Assembly (NCBI RefSeq): GCF_032854445.1
Contig: NC_088298.1
Coordinates: forward strand, 4,958,160-5,022,159
Source of the DNA: Liolophura sinensis
Taxonomy: Eukaryota; Mollusca; Polyplacophora; Chitonida; Chitonidae
DNA: 64,000 nucleotides
Direction: 5' to 3'
Positions 27,170 through 41,932 of the stretch are shown piece by piece. Under the pieces are notes generated by a model that was not told the origin of the DNA, ran no database searches, and saw only the letters and a program-made list of their open reading frames with translations. The first letter of the stretch is position 1, and each line of letters begins with the position of its first letter. Both the position numbers and the translations under genes were made by a program.

Positions 27170-27400
27170 TACATAGCACCCTAATTCTTCAAACCTTTTC
27201 GACCGTCCCTGCAGCCAATATTCTGAAACATTCTGAGAGAACTATGGGGGAGTTGAGGATTAATTTGCACAGTCTTATGAAACTTACATCTTCAGTGACA
27301 CAAAAGAATCACTTTCCCATCATTTTGACAATTATATGCTTCAAGTGTTTTAGTGGCAAAAATAAGTCGAAATAGCTACATCATAGGTTCCGAAGTTGCC
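27170..27400 (+). repeat. Unclassified dispersed repeat F, opposite orientation
   Basis: CCTAATTCTTCAAACCTTTT and GTCTTATGAAACTTACATCT match the 24.6-25.0 kb copy. Confidence 0.6.
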
Positions 27401-30400
27401 AGCACCATATATTTGAAGGCCCAGAATTTAGAGCAAATTCAAAATTACACCGCTACTTACACAAAATTTTGCAAGTCTCATTCCTCATAACTTCTTTTTG
27501 TGCATGAAATATTATCTGTTTTTTTTTTTGGTAATGCCATAAAGTGACATGATTTACAGTGAAATGCGAAAGTGACTTTCTTATGTTAAACTGTTTTCCT
27601 AAGTCTTTTGAACACATACTGCCAGACTTTCTAAGTCAATTCGCATAAAATTGGAAAATGTCTTTTTTTTCACAATGAAATAAAACATTATGAAATAAGA
27701 TGATCTTGTCCTATGCAAGAATGTGAGATAAAACTATTTCAAATGTCCACGTGCAGACGTGCATGTATAGCTCCTATAGAATCATCTATAGTTATAAATG
27801 AGGCATAACCACGCTATGCCAAGGTATCGTGGCTGGTCGAGCTTGACCGGCTGACCGTGACATTACAAACCTGATCAGAATTATTAATAAATCCTTCACA
27901 GGAAATTCGTTAACTCACAGCAGTTACAGGCAATTAACAAACGAGCTAATTGGGAACACGAATCGACCCTCATCTATATCGATGACTTTTAAAAATGCAT
28001 GGAGCTCCAGTAGTGCCCTTATATGTACTGCGCTACATTAACATGTCAGTGGAGGCTATTTTTAGAAACTAGCATAAATGCAAATAATTGCGGTCATAGG
28101 TCACATATCTTTAATATAATAATCCATGGGAAATAATGTTCAACATTTCATCTTCACTTCCACTGATTTATTATTAGCTGGTATTTATGTTCTTCACTGT
28201 CAGTTGTGTTTTTAAAATGCGCAAGTATCGCACTTTATGCATGCATGCATGCACATTGAACTTTTTGGGGTTTTTTAATCATCGAATACAATTAATAATT
28301 GTAATAATCTCCAAAAAATTATCTAGAAGAGTCTCACGTAAACTTGTCAGATTTAAGAGAAACTGTGAAGAGTCAAGGTTTAAATGACTTGGCTACTTCT
28401 GGCAGCCATACTGGAGTAATTTTGCTATAACAGCACATGTTAATATAGAACCAAGATGGCTGACATAATAATTTGTGACGTTTTTGAGATGTTGCAAGCA
28501 CTGGATGATGTATGATGCAATAATACAAAAGGTCATTGTAAAAACAAAAACAAAACAAAACAAAACAAGCGCAAATATATGGAATATTATATTATTCCAA
28601 ATATGATGTCAAATAAATAATCTGGAACTTAATGAAATGATAAATCAATATGCCTTTTTAATCTTCATACTAGCTACAGCACAGAGCGCAGTTTCACAAA
28701 ATGTCGATCGCACATGTAAGATAATCGCACACATAGGACAATGGTACAGTAAAGTTGACAAACAAAATATCATGTGATAAATGTAACAAAAAACGACAAA
28801 AAAATGTTGCACACCGCTTTGTGTAACTGGTCCCAGGTTTCAATGTAGATCGATCGCTGAATTTTCATATGCTTATAAACTTTGATCTAAACGGTAAACA
28901 CTTGATGGTTTATTCCCGGGCTTCACAGTAATGTGTAATTATAATATGTGCATATCACATATTTCCTGTTGTATGAGGAGGCTAGCCATTATACATGAGG
29001 GTGACGATGTGGGGTCACCGTTGTGTAGATCATGGTTCTCTATACTTCTTGGATTATAAAACAACGTTTAACAATTTTCGACTAATTTTTTTTTTTGTAA
29101 CACTAAACAATAACATGTTACATAATTATGGCTGCACCAAAATTTGAACTATTGTTTTTGGTAATACTTCAAGACAACTTTTGAAGTGAATGCAAAAGGA
29201 AGTTAAAGGCAAATACGTGTATATGTATACACACCATGCATGCATACAGCCTGTCTGATTCGTAAAACTGTATAATATTGTTAACACTTAATAAAGATTT
29301 GCCAAAACTTTATTTCATATTTTTGAGGAAATATTTTCGGCAGTTATTCCGTATGATGCTTTATGTGAGTATATATATCTGATATGCAGTAAACTGTTGA
29401 TTACTATTAAAGCTTAGGGTCATGTTAAATTACAAATGACATATTCAAGGTCACAATGACCTTGACACACAAAATAATACACACACTGCATATGTATATA
29501 TAAAACTGTCCACTTGTTCATCAACAGCGCAACAAAATGCATGCGTAACCTTAAAACAAAGTAACAAATGCTTCAACCGCTTCCATTCACACCATGTTTT
29601 CATATTTATGATTGACGTTAAAAACACCACGTGCTACAACTTTGTTTTAAACACATGACTGCACGAGTACACTACTTTACAATTATGTAAAATTCATAAC
29701 TAACTAAAGTTTAAATTCCTCAATCAACTGCATGTGCTCAAAGGTAAACTTGACACTGCAATGATATTAGCTTAACATTCAGTGTATAAGAGACATTAAT
29801 ACCTGCAATTATGTATTTGATTGTTAACGAATGCCACCTTCTAAGGAGTGAAACAAAGTTAATGAAGGCCTTGAGAAAAGTTAATTTTCCCTGAACATTT
29901 TCAATGCCCGTCCAAAACTTTAATACTTCTTACACACTCAAGCACAAAATACAGTTAGGCAGAGCATACACAGATGCTTGTTGAAGATACGAATCCAGAC
30001 AATACTATGTTCAAACCTGTAATTTAAACTTTGAAAGCTTTAAAGGAACATGTAGCCTTGTGTTGACATCCATGTTTCATTTTGTCTACTGATCCCAAAA
30101 GGCTGTTAAGAGAGAGCAAAATAAGAATGCCACGCATTCCTGCATACAGAAACAGGCACCATCTGAATGACCTGGCATTGTAAAACCTATAAGCACAGCC
30201 AGTCAACCTCGACCATTGCCAAAAGCTAGGACACATTTTCCCATGCTCCTTCGGGGGCCCTGGGCCATGGATACTTAAGCAGGACATAGACCATCTTTTG
30301 TGGGCTATTATTGTGGGAATCAATGGGTAAGCTATATACAGGGATATCTTCTATCTTCCCCCACCCCTCACCACCCCCCTATCCCTGGCCTCTAGTGCAA

Positions 30401-31933
30401 TCTTATGCAGTCACATTAGTACTACATCTCGCCACAATGCATACAATAATAACCCACCTCTCCCCTAATGCACTCCCCTTCAGTTTTTTATAGCCTCAAT
30501 CTGCTTGACCTGAACCCGATGCACCCAGCTAAAGTTTGAAAAGAAATCCAATCCTTTTCAAGTTACAAACATCACAACTGCGCATAAGAACGATTCAGCA
30601 TATCGCTTTCGTCATTAAACTCCCACAAAAAGGTATACTCATCTCAAAAAGGTATACACGCAAGATGTGCTGAGCATTTTTCAAAGAGATGACTGAGGCC
30701 TTTAAATTTCAAAATTTTTTCCGAATGTGAACGAGATAGCAATGTCAATTAATATACAGGTGCATGAACCTGAAGTTTTCAATGGTCCAGTTGAAACATC
30801 AGGTTTTCAATATCCCATGAAAAAAAAAAGACATGAGCTTACTCAACGAATAAAAAATTTTCTAAGCCTATATTTCATGACTTTTCAATGTGGCATTACG
30901 AAAACCATGAATAATCACTCACAGACTCATTACTTACATATCCCTTCAGTAAGTGATTACAGATTTCTAATTATTCTGAATTCCTCAATAAAACAAAATT
31001 TCAGAACATATATAAGGAAGATATTCTTACTTGTACATGTATTTAAAAGAAATGAAAAATCAAGCAAATGTATTCTGAGAAAAATTTCATGCCCAGGGAC
31101 ATGAATGTACACCAGAGTACATTCATAGTTAAGATGCAACTCTCTCAGCATCTCCGTATATAAGCCAACAGATGTGATTGAAAACCTCAAATGACCCACT
31201 TTCCAAAACCTGACAAAGACTGAGAAAATGACAAAAATGTTCCTCCGTGTTGTTATTTTTTTTCTTCGTTTAACACACCTGGTTACAGGTGAGCGCACAG
31301 CACACCTTAATGACTTTTGTGCCCAGAGGCTTGAAGGGTTGTCATTCTGTCAACCGCGTACTAGCATCACCAACAAGATTGCTATCCGATGTCTCCGGCA
31401 GCCGCAGTCAATAGCACTCATTTGTCAGGATTTAGACAATGCTGTAAAATGTTTACGGAAAAATCTATGCCACGTCAAGATGAACGAAGTTTGGAACGAA
31501 GTTAATCAATCCTTAACGACATTGTCCGTCTTGTTATCCGGCCTACATGTGGTGCATCGCATTTGATCTTCTTAATTCACTGCATGAAGCAAAATAGTTT
31601 GATCCTTACATTTCAACTGGTCTTCTGGGAAATCCGAGAATACAGGTAAAGTCTTCTAAAAAAACCCCCTTGTGGTTTATGTACAGGTATATGTCAAAAT
31701 ATATATTACATAAGAAATAGCATCGTAGACGATCCCTCTGTCTCACTTCATACTTATGAATGATAACATTTTACTATAACAGAAAACAATGCATTTCTAC
31801 TACATGAGTACATACATTTACATGCACTACTTGGGAAATTTTTATCTACTTATCAATTAAATGCAGCCTTAATTTGAAAATCCAATGCATTTTCCATAGA
31901 TTTCTGTTTTCCAAAATTTATACACAGATATGC

Positions 31934-32066
31934 TACACTCAAAAAAATTAACCTGTTGATTTTAAAATCTAAAATGATGCTAAAATGTTTTTTTTTTATT
32001 GCAGCAGATTATTCTATTAAATATAACACACATATCCTATTAATTCAACACAACGATTCTATTACA
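31934..32066. mobile_element. MITE, diverged copy in intron 1
   Basis: The left end TACACTCAAAAAAATTAACC and the interior GCAGCAGATTATTCTATTAA are shared with the 7.9-kb copy. The right terminal repeat is not clear. Confidence 0.6.
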
Positions 32067-32379
32067 CTAACAGGGTATCTGAGTATAGCCCTCTTGAAGC
32101 CATCGTCATGTATACATCCTACAGCGAAGATTTTAACCTTTAAATCAGTCCTAGAGACAATCGCCCCTTCCAGAGCCCCAATTTCAGATTCAGGGCCCTC
32201 TCCAGGGCCTCCCACCCCAACCCATTAAGGCTCACAAGGGCTTACCAGTGTTCCCACCCCAATTAACCCACTGTAAGGCATTACCAGAGAGAATGGCAAG
32301 AATAGCTGCGTCAGCAGAGGAACTAAGTGCAGCTGGACAAAATGAAAGCTACATGCATGCATACATACAGATATACTAC

Positions 32380-32565
32380 CAATGACCTAAAATTTCTTAC
32401 ATGACAATCTCTTAGTTTTCCTGACTCTGGGAGTTCTATACTGATTGTAGAAAGCTATTTTCAGATTTGTTTGGAAGATGATAACTTTCGGCATCAAAAA
32501 TAAGATTTTGTAACATTAACTTGCCTGTAAAAATGCAATTTTGTGGATGAAATTTAAGGTCCATT
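32380..32565 (+). repeat. Unclassified dispersed repeat E, copy
   Basis: AATGACCTAAAATTTCTTAC and TTTTCCTGACTCTGGGAGTT align with the 42.7-kb copy. Confidence 0.6.
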
Positions 32566-35500
32566 GCAGTACGTGTACAACTCCCCCACTTTCTGGGCTA
32601 CATGTACATGCAATGAACAGCCACAGATAATGGGGCCTTTAGCAATTACTGTATTTGCCCTCAAACTTTGTACCAAAAAGTACATTTTTACAAGGGAATA
32701 AATATGAGCCTCGGCTGTGCACATGTCACCGTTAAAAAAACTGGAAAAAAAGTTAGTAAAGCTCATAATGTGGATCGCATTATAGCTTTTTTTCAAAATT
32801 TAGAATCATTTTCACAATATAAATAGTCCATACATGAGTCGGATATTTTCATTAAAGGTAATAACTTGAGCTGTTTTAGAAAATAAGTAAACAGAGAAAA
32901 TACACAAATTAAGGTTGCTAATCATTAATAAATGTACAGACGTTCATCTAATTCAGTTACGAAAAAAAGGTACGCTCCTAGACAGGTAATTGCTGATCAA
33001 AATCACTAGATATGTTTATATATATCACGTATTAATAAAGCCTTCTTGCAATATGTCTTTAATCTCCCTTGCCAAAGTTCTTACAGAGATATCTGTAAGA
33101 CATGGGAGAAAAACATGAGATTCCTGCTAAACTATCCACCTGTTCAATATATTGAAATTGCGGAAGGTTAAACTACCTTTCCCACCTTTGCACACTCATG
33201 TCTGCAATAGTGCGGGGTATATTTTCCTGAGATATATGTTGTTTAGTCTTCTGGGTATTATCCAATCACACCTGGTTTTCACTGAAATGTGCAGTCTGAT
33301 TGGCTAATTTGTTGCTCATGTTGCCTAGCATGCATGAGAATTCTGATAGGAAAAAAAATATGCAAAGATAAATATCCTGATGTTATCGCAAATGCATGAT
33401 AATCAGTGATGTATGGATGCTGGATTTTGTGTTTTTTTCTGTCTTCTCAATAATATATACCTCTGATTTCTGTCATGTCCCGAATTCGTCTTAAATTAAC
33501 GGTGAAAAGTTTTCTATCTTAACAATAAAGTGTTCTCTGAAACTATAAAAACAATCTAAACCGCAGTTCAAGCCCAAACATTTACTCCATTATCACACAG
33601 TTCTCACACCATGTTTTGTTTTTTTTTTTTGTTCTTTCTTACAATGAAGAATTCATGTTTATCACTGTTCAATGAAACATCGTTTTTTTTTTTTTGTTTT
33701 TTTTTGCTGACTCAGCATACAAACAAAACCACGCATTTCTCAAGAATTGTATACTTTATTTGACTTAAAATTCTGCGCAGCACAGAATTACTCATAACAT
33801 GTATGTCAGATTTTGACGTTTCTATCACTCTAAGAGAGGTGATTTTAGTTGCGTTTTTTTTTAGAAGGCAAGCAGGATGATATGCTAAAGAAATATGTAA
33901 AATTCTGAACCAAAATTAACATGCTTTGGCTACTCTTTGCCTTTAAATGTGCACGCTACTTTCTGTAATAGAGTTTCAGAGCAAACACAAAATGTCACCT
34001 TGTTCCCAGGGCCCCACATTTTGCCATACCTCTTTCCCACAGTTAGGGGGAATAACATTAAAACCACAAATCGCTGCTTCCCTATAGTTCTACATGTAAA
34101 GCTCGCCACTTTTTTCTTCCCGTTGTCTACCTGGGCTTAATGATCTAGTTTCCCACGTGCATGGCCTTGACTACATACATGCATCCTGGACTTTTTCACA
34201 CCTGTAATTGACTCCCCGTGTAAACAAATCTCAATGACCCAGAGTTATACAAGGGTGTTCCCAAGCAGGTATATGTCATATGGTCTACGACAACACCTTC
34301 CTATCACACCCCCTCCCCTCAACCACCTCTTCACCCCTCCCCCCAACATTTCTTTTTTCCGTAAATGCTGCAATTTTTTTTCCCCCCGCAATGGTGATGT
34401 TGTTTGCTGCAAAAAGGTGCATTTTCAGAGGGAAATGAAGGTCACAAAATAGTACTACTGGCATTGAAACTTACATTTTTCCTGTAAACAGGAATAAAAG
34501 TGTAAAAATCAGGCAAAATGTAGAACACAGTCCAAGGTGAAGTTTTAGATCAGTCATAGCATGATGTTATGGTCATGTATGCACAACCATACATTCGCTG
34601 TGTTACAGCAGGTTCATATTTAGGGAAGGGAGCAAAAATTGTTGATATTCAGATTTTGATGTAAAAACTCTTATTTATCTACAACAATATACATTACTGT
34701 TGCGAAGCAACCTACACTGGAATCCCTGTATATCGGATTTGTGTACAAGGCTAAGTCAGGAGAGTTCGAATTGTCATGCTTCAGAGATCGAATGTAGCAA
34801 ATAACTCTGCAGACTATAAAATTTAAATTCTTAGTAATAATAGAACTATTGACACCCGCCTTTTCTGTGCCAGTTTTTTTCTCACAAGGTTCAAGCGTGA
34901 ATCTGACAACTACAAAATAAATTTAAATAAATTAGCATATAATATAAAGTCAGTGTGCAACAGAACACTTGCTGACTGGAATATACTTAACATTTGCCGA
35001 GAAGTTACACCGGTACTTTGAATTTACATGAAAATATGTATATATATATATATATAATTTTTTTTTACAAAATGTAGGCTATAGCACATAAATTTAGATA
35101 AATGGAGATATATAAAATTAATACTGATGTATGATTTAATGAATAAAGTCTGTATAAAAAGCATATATAGTATTTGACCTATGAGTATATATAAAATCAT
35201 AAAAAATATCAAAATAGGACAAAACAAAATAGTGGATTTCCAGTGTTATTTTCATTGCATTTTTGAATTTTTTTTTACAAGCTCATTTGTCATACACAAA
35301 AAAAAAATTGATGTAGCCTTAGAGACAAAAAAACAAAAAACAAAAAACAAAAATACAATCAACATCCCATGCAGTGAAGTCAACATTTATCTCATCTCAG
35401 TTTTGCTGCTTAAAAGTAATGCTTACATATTTAACACTGCTTGGCTATTGAATGCCAGGCATGGAAGGTATGTGTGCAGTTTCTTAAAGGGGCAAATAAT

Positions 35501-36106
35501 TAGAGTGACTACGGCAAGGATTGACCTGCAGAGCAGATATACATGTGGTATCATATACAGCACAGATACATGCCAGTTGTCCATGCCAGTTAGTAGGCTT
35601 CACTGTACAACATTGTTGCTTTACAAGTTACCTTGACACATTTTGATACAAGCAAAAGCAAAAAAAAAAAAAAAAAGAATCAACTTGCAAGCATTACTAA
35701 GTGTAACAACAAAGTGTTAGTTTTACTTAGCTTGATGAGAAGTTATCTTTTTAGGTGCTGACAATGCAAAAGCAAGAAACAGAAAAATAACACTTGTGTT
35801 TTTAAATAATTAATCTGATACAAAGAAAAAAAAATGTTCCAAAGTACACCATGAACAGAAAAATCAGCTTAAAAGCTGTAAACTTAAATGAAGTTCAATA
35901 CATGCATACAACAACAGCCTCAAGACTGCAGTCAATTTCTAGGGTCTACATGAATAAGGTGGAAGGCACTTGACAATTAAGTGGTTGAAAACTGAGATTT
36001 TGTTAAGCGTCTGACCGTTCCCGTGAAAATTGCAATTCATTATCATCTTAACACCAGCTTATTCGTCTCTAAATTGACTGGTCAACGATACTAACATCGT
36101 AGCCTG

Positions 36107-36120
36107 GTTGCCATGGAAAC
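36107..36120. promoter_or_regulatory. RFX-type X-box beside two ETS-like sites
   Basis: GTTGCCATGGAAAC is followed within 100 bp by two ACAGGAAGT motifs (about 36129 and 36209), the core recognised by ETS factors. A candidate intronic enhancer. Confidence 0.5.
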
Positions 36121-37406
36121 CCGATCCCACAGGAAGTTGTCACGGTGTTTTCTATTAAATATCCTCTCGCGAAGTTTGCATTGCGGATGTGTACAATATT
36201 TTCCTCCGAACTCACAGGAAGTGTACGCCGGGCACGCTCTTTCATACTCTCGGAAAATTAAATTACACCGCATGATTACTCCCAACATTGTCCTGGCTCG
36301 TTTCAGTGTCATTCACGCTCTACATTTTTTTTTTACTTCTTCTGTCTTTACGCCGAATCCTTCCCATATACCATGTGGTTCTTCATCACTATATGGCTTC
36401 TACATGTCAATAGACTCGATCGAGTTAATGAACGACCGTTTTCAAATCCATACATCTGCCATGGATTCAGCATTTGTGATCTGAACGATGAGGTTTCCTG
36501 ATTGATGTAAAGCTGGCATGAAAACTAGAACTTTGCTGTCTATGCACTCAGTTATAATTGTGCAATTCCCCAGCTGTGCAATTGTTCATAAAGCAACTTA
36601 AGATTTCCACCTAATTTATCTTTCCTTATCCCAATCAATTACCAATAAAGTGAGCTGATACATATGTATGGCTTCAATTCAGCCAATCAGAAGCCAGAAG
36701 GATATTTACTGTGTTGTGAAGTAAAAACTAGGACAAAACAACCAAAAAAAAAACCAAAACATTGCAGAATGCTTTGAAAGAACATTAAAGTACAAAAAGA
36801 AAGAAAAACCAAATGAACGCACTTATGTGCTTCAGATATCTGCGGTGTTTTTTTCACATGCACATAAGATCAGTTTTAGAAGCAATCTTGACAAATCAAA
36901 AATTAACAGAAGTTCAAAGCAAATTAAGCTATTCAACGTCAACCTAAATCTTTCAAACGAAAAACTTCCAAGTAGAAAAGAGAAAAAATGATCTGTATTA
37001 GGAATGACTGACGTCTTAATCACTGTTGTTAAAAATATGAACAAGAGTCTCCGAGGTGTGAATCAGACCATAGGAGAGAGAAAAATCTGTTGTGAAATGG
37101 TCTACTACCTTTCTACGCCTAGGGGAAAATACCACACCGACTTGAGACAAAGATAAATGACTATAGTGATCTCATGTCCGCTACAATCATCTCGTTTAAG
37201 GCTTAAAAAAAACAAAAAAACACAACAAAGGTCTGTTTCTGTTCATTCACGAATTGACGCACAACATGTTCTAGAAGTTTCGGGTTTGACTAAATTCCTA
37301 TAAGAACTGAACAAGTCAAAAAAAAAAAACAAAACACATTTAGCAGCCTCTAACTCTCATCAGGGCTGTTTATATAATTCTTAATATACATGCATAAATA
37401 TAATTA

Positions 37407-37430
37407 TATATATATATATATATATATATA
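37407..37430. repeat. (AT)n microsatellite
   Basis: A short pure AT run in intron 1. Confidence 0.95.
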
Positions 37431-37468
37431 GTCGTTGAAGCAATGTATCTAAGCTCTATCCACACATG

Positions 37469-37482
37469 TTGCCATGGCGACA
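37469..37482. promoter_or_regulatory. RFX-type X-box
   Basis: GTTGCCATGGCGAC has one deviation from the palindrome. It lies about 0.8 kb from the 38.3-kb site. Confidence 0.45.
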
Positions 37483-38270
37483 TTATTTTCTTTGATAGAA
37501 GTCTAAAGCTAAATCATGATGACTTTAATGTAAACACACACAGTCCGAAAGCTAACTTCTCTACTTTTACACTCCACATCAAAAAAGCTCGATCATGGTG
37601 TATGACTGTTATATATAAGTGCGCACGCTTCATTATTTGTCTCCATGTTTCTGTGATCTTTTCCCAGTATAGGACATTCGACTAAGATCTGAAACGGTTT
37701 CTTATGGCACAAGTATAAATTTCAAATCTGTCCTTCATAAATGATCTCCACTATTATAAAGTTACTTGTAATTTTTTTTATAGTAATTACTACAGCGATC
37801 ATTAATGAAAGAAAATTAACACAAGAAAGAGTTACAAGTTACCTGTACGTTGACAATTTCCTTCAATTCATTAGCAAAAAGAAGTACATACTGTTCCTTT
37901 AACCAAAAAAGTGTGGAGTTTTTCTGAAATATACTCACAAAAGTAATGTATTATGAAAACATCGTTTACAGAATGTATAAATTCTTCAGTTACTATAATG
38001 AGAAAGCGCAGAATTAAAGGTACATTTATAAACTCAATTCAGGAGGTTTCACAGCCATTAAATAAGTGTAGATTTTTCAGCTAAAGCACAATTTAAAAAA
38101 AAATGAAAAAAGAAAGATAAGAAAGATGGAGAAATTGTTGTCATTTCTGCTTTTGGCTTGAAGACGGTCATACACAGAGATCTTGTGTTTCATGAGACCA
38201 CAAAAGAAGTGGAACAGTTGCCTGGTGCTCGGCAAAGTTCAACAAATTGTCCTTCCAAGAATGTTTGCAT

Positions 38271-38284
38271 GTTGCCATAGTAAC
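38271..38284. promoter_or_regulatory. RFX-type X-box
   Basis: GTTGCCATAGTAAC matches the classic X-box consensus (GTTGCCATRGTAAC) in intron 1. Confidence 0.55.
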
Positions 38285-41200
38285 CCCTCAGCTGGACCCA
38301 AAACAAAGACCTAGAACACAGAGGGAGAGGATCATGTAATCTTGCTCTGACCATCTAAAAATGTAGATGGGGCTCTGAAGCTGTTTAGCCACAACTCAAG
38401 ACATGCGGCATTATATCATGGTCACATGAAAATCACACACTATCCATTCTCTCTCTCCCCACCCACCATTCTTCATCTTAACCTCTATTGCATCAGGGAT
38501 GTAAAATTATTTCTTTTATCAAAACTTTTACTTGTACTGTATTGGGTACACAGTAATGGGGACTCAAGACTGGCCTGGCTATAGGCTACATTTGTGTTCT
38601 TCTCACGAGGATGGAAGTACTTCCTTTCCTCAAAAAAAAAAAGAACAAAAAAAGAAACCCAGTTTGTATCGAACTGTTGAAAATGACCTCGTTTAAATAA
38701 CCACCTGCTAATCAAAAACACAACGGCCAACTTTGAGGAGTGATTGTTTCATTTGGTGAATCAGATGTACCATCGGTGACAAATTATCAGCAACACGTAA
38801 TCAGGCACACGGCAAATCAATTAAGTTTCAAGCCCTCTCTCCCCCAAAACTTCCAAAAAACAACAACAACAACAACAAGAAGAACAAGAACAAAATGGCT
38901 GTGTAAAGCTCCAGGGATTTACATAATGACTACAGGATTTCAGGTAAGCTTTGAGGATGGGTTGGTTAAATATGAATTACCTGGCTGATGGATAGATATG
39001 CTGACAGGTAGAAAATCTTGTCAGTCCTGTCCATTGTTAATTCTGTAGTACCATAAAAAGGGCCACGACAACAGCAAGCTTGGGAGACAAAAAAAACAAA
39101 AACAAAAACAGAAAGCATCCAGGGCTTTGGAGTTTAGTATTAATAAGGTAAAAATTAATAAGGTAAGGTAAAATTGAAATGAGAAAAAAATGACGGTTAA
39201 TCCTCATTTGCTTCACAATAACTCCACAAAATTTACAATGTCAGGAGGGTAACAAGACTTAGATGCCATATTTCCCTGATGCTAAGGACTGCGTGGCCAT
39301 CGGAAATCACAGAGTACATTAAAGCCAATAATTTTTAGCCTTAGGACAACAGGTAATTCCTAAAACTGGGGCAAAACCTCCGGTATACAAAAACTAGGAA
39401 TACAGGATAATCCTTCAATTTTGTCATACACAAGGTCTGCACCAAACGACAAACATCTTGCATACAAAGCAGCATAATTCACATTACGTACACAGAGCCC
39501 TGAGAAACATGTGACCTTTCCCAGGTTATACACATATATAACAGCACATCTTCATAGTATGTTACTCCTTTGAACTTCAATTGTTAATCCAATACATTAG
39601 TTTAAAGTTTTGCCAGGCAGAGAAATTAAAAACTGAGCAATTCTGACCATAGGCTTATGATAAGCTGTCTAGACTACTACTCATCTGTTGGTAAGTACTT
39701 TAAAAATAATACTCACCATCAATGGCATGCAAATAAGAGCACCTAAAATTGTAGCCTTGGCTGCAATCAAATCCCCACCCTCACACCATTAGTACACTAC
39801 CCCCAACAGCACCCTCAACAGCACCCCCCACCCCTATGCCCACCTCCCACTCCCACCTTTCAGCTGCTATTATTTTTCCTATACTAAAACAAACAAAGGT
39901 CAAACACAGTGTGCAAATGGAACATTTCCAGCACCTTTATTTGTAACACGCTGGTGCTAATGTGAATCAAAAAAATCTTAGCAGAATGTCTTGTTAAAAG
40001 TAGCTACCCCATGACCCCACCCTCCTGCCAACAACCCCAAGGGTAGTTACCAATCCTACCTCTACTGGAGTTAAAAGATGAACTTTTGGAGTTGGCATTT
40101 AAATGGCAGGGGGGAAAGAGCGTCGTCATGTCTCATTCCACCCTTTAGACAACGTCTGAATACAAGATCAGCCTTCGCAGATGTTGTTCATTTCAGAGTT
40201 ACGCACCCCCCACTGGATTTTATCTTTATTGTATCATGTTGATTTATCAGCCATCACATGTACGTAACACACAATTTCCAAAGGGTTAAATTTCTATGTC
40301 ACATTGTCTGTCTCACTGACTGACGAATAGTTAACTAACAGCTAGTGCATCTTAAACATACCTCCTTCCTACCCACCCACTTGCGATGCTCTTTTACAGC
40401 TCTTACACTCTGGTATATGTTTCAACTTCCTGAATGCATTAAAAATGCAACTATCTATAAACTGCCCAAAACACCACTATACACTGTCCACTTCATCCCA
40501 CCTCACACACACACACACAAATGTAGACATACTCATAACATGAAATGCGATGCTGTTTCCTTCTTAGATAATTAGTGGTCTATTCAGTGCAGGAAGTTCT
40601 ACAGAGATACATGTACAGCCCCTACTTCGAACCCTTTCTGCTAAATTCTTATACATTACTCTCATAGGCGGTTATGTTCATCAGGGTGTACATCCAAGCA
40701 CTTCACTCGTATGGTGCAGCAGTGAGTAGATGACCAGGTGAAAGGTAACATGGGACTGAATAGTGAAATAAACAACAGTGGACAATATTATCCGGGATGT
40801 TGGGCTGATGATAAAAGGAAATTATAGTACGCTAGACATCAGAAGAATTCGCAGAGCACATGTAAATTGTGAACTTCAAAAAAGCCTGGTTTTGGAATTT
40901 TTTGTCTGGCATCAACTTTCATGTTACATGTACATTGTTGTCAGTGCTGTGTCTAGGTGAATAAAGCATGTCAGCAGGAGTAAAATGGCAAAGGCTGGCA
41001 TTTCGTCTGATTTGAACTGATACAGGCAGAAATGGCACAGTGTACAATCCTGTATTTTATTTGGGTTTATAGAGGTTCAAGGGTTGGATGAAAGCCTTTA
41101 GGGTGTTAAATGTACATTCATTAACGAGGAAGGAAAACTGAAGGCATTACAGGAGGGTGGGCAGAGTGAAGGTTGGGGGTGGGAGCTGTGTGTCAATGAT

Positions 41201-41595
41201 TACCTGTAAATTACACAGTTTCAGCCTCAAAGGTGCCAGTTCAGAGAGCTCACCCTGGAATTTTATTCTGCAGAACTCATGAATGTGCATAAAGACAGTG
41301 CATGCACACAATAAAGTGCAGTCCCACTCCTGGATAACACCTTAGATAGAACACCTTAGTGCTACCCCTATGTGTACGTAATATATCTTGTCATTAACAG
41401 TTTCCTTATCTCACAACAACACATTACCAGAAAAATGAGCTACCTGTTAATCAACAGGTATTCAAATATCAGTCAGCAAGAAAGCTGCATGGCGTTAAGA
41501 GGAATATTAGTTAACTTTTCTGATGACAAATGGATGTGAGAAGACTCCCACAACACCTGTACATGCAGGTGCATATGGTATAAAGAGCCGCGTCT

Positions 41596-41668
41596 GGCCT
41601 CCGTAGCCCAGGTGGTTAGCATGCCAGCGTAGAGCAATGACCCAGGAGCCTCTCACCAATGTGATTAC
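41596..41668 (+). mobile_element. SINE family A, isolated head
   Basis: Only the tRNA-like head is present: GGCCTCCGTAGCCCAGGTGG to CTCTCACCAATGTG. The body is missing, probably deleted. Confidence 0.75.
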
Positions 41669-41831
41669 AATGTTACTTTACAACAGTGTATCAAAATGAA
41701 TCAGTTAAATCTGCAAGTGTAGAAGGGTTGGATTATATACTGTTCTATACTTCTCTCCACTCTGTATATATAACAAATAAATTATTACACTGACATAGTT
41801 AAACCTGTCAGATATGCCAGCTGTATGTACA

Positions 41832-41881
41832 TCAGGTATGAAAATTGCTTATACATGGCTGCCAAAGTTAGGTATGACAAC

Positions 41882-41932
<51 letters not shown>

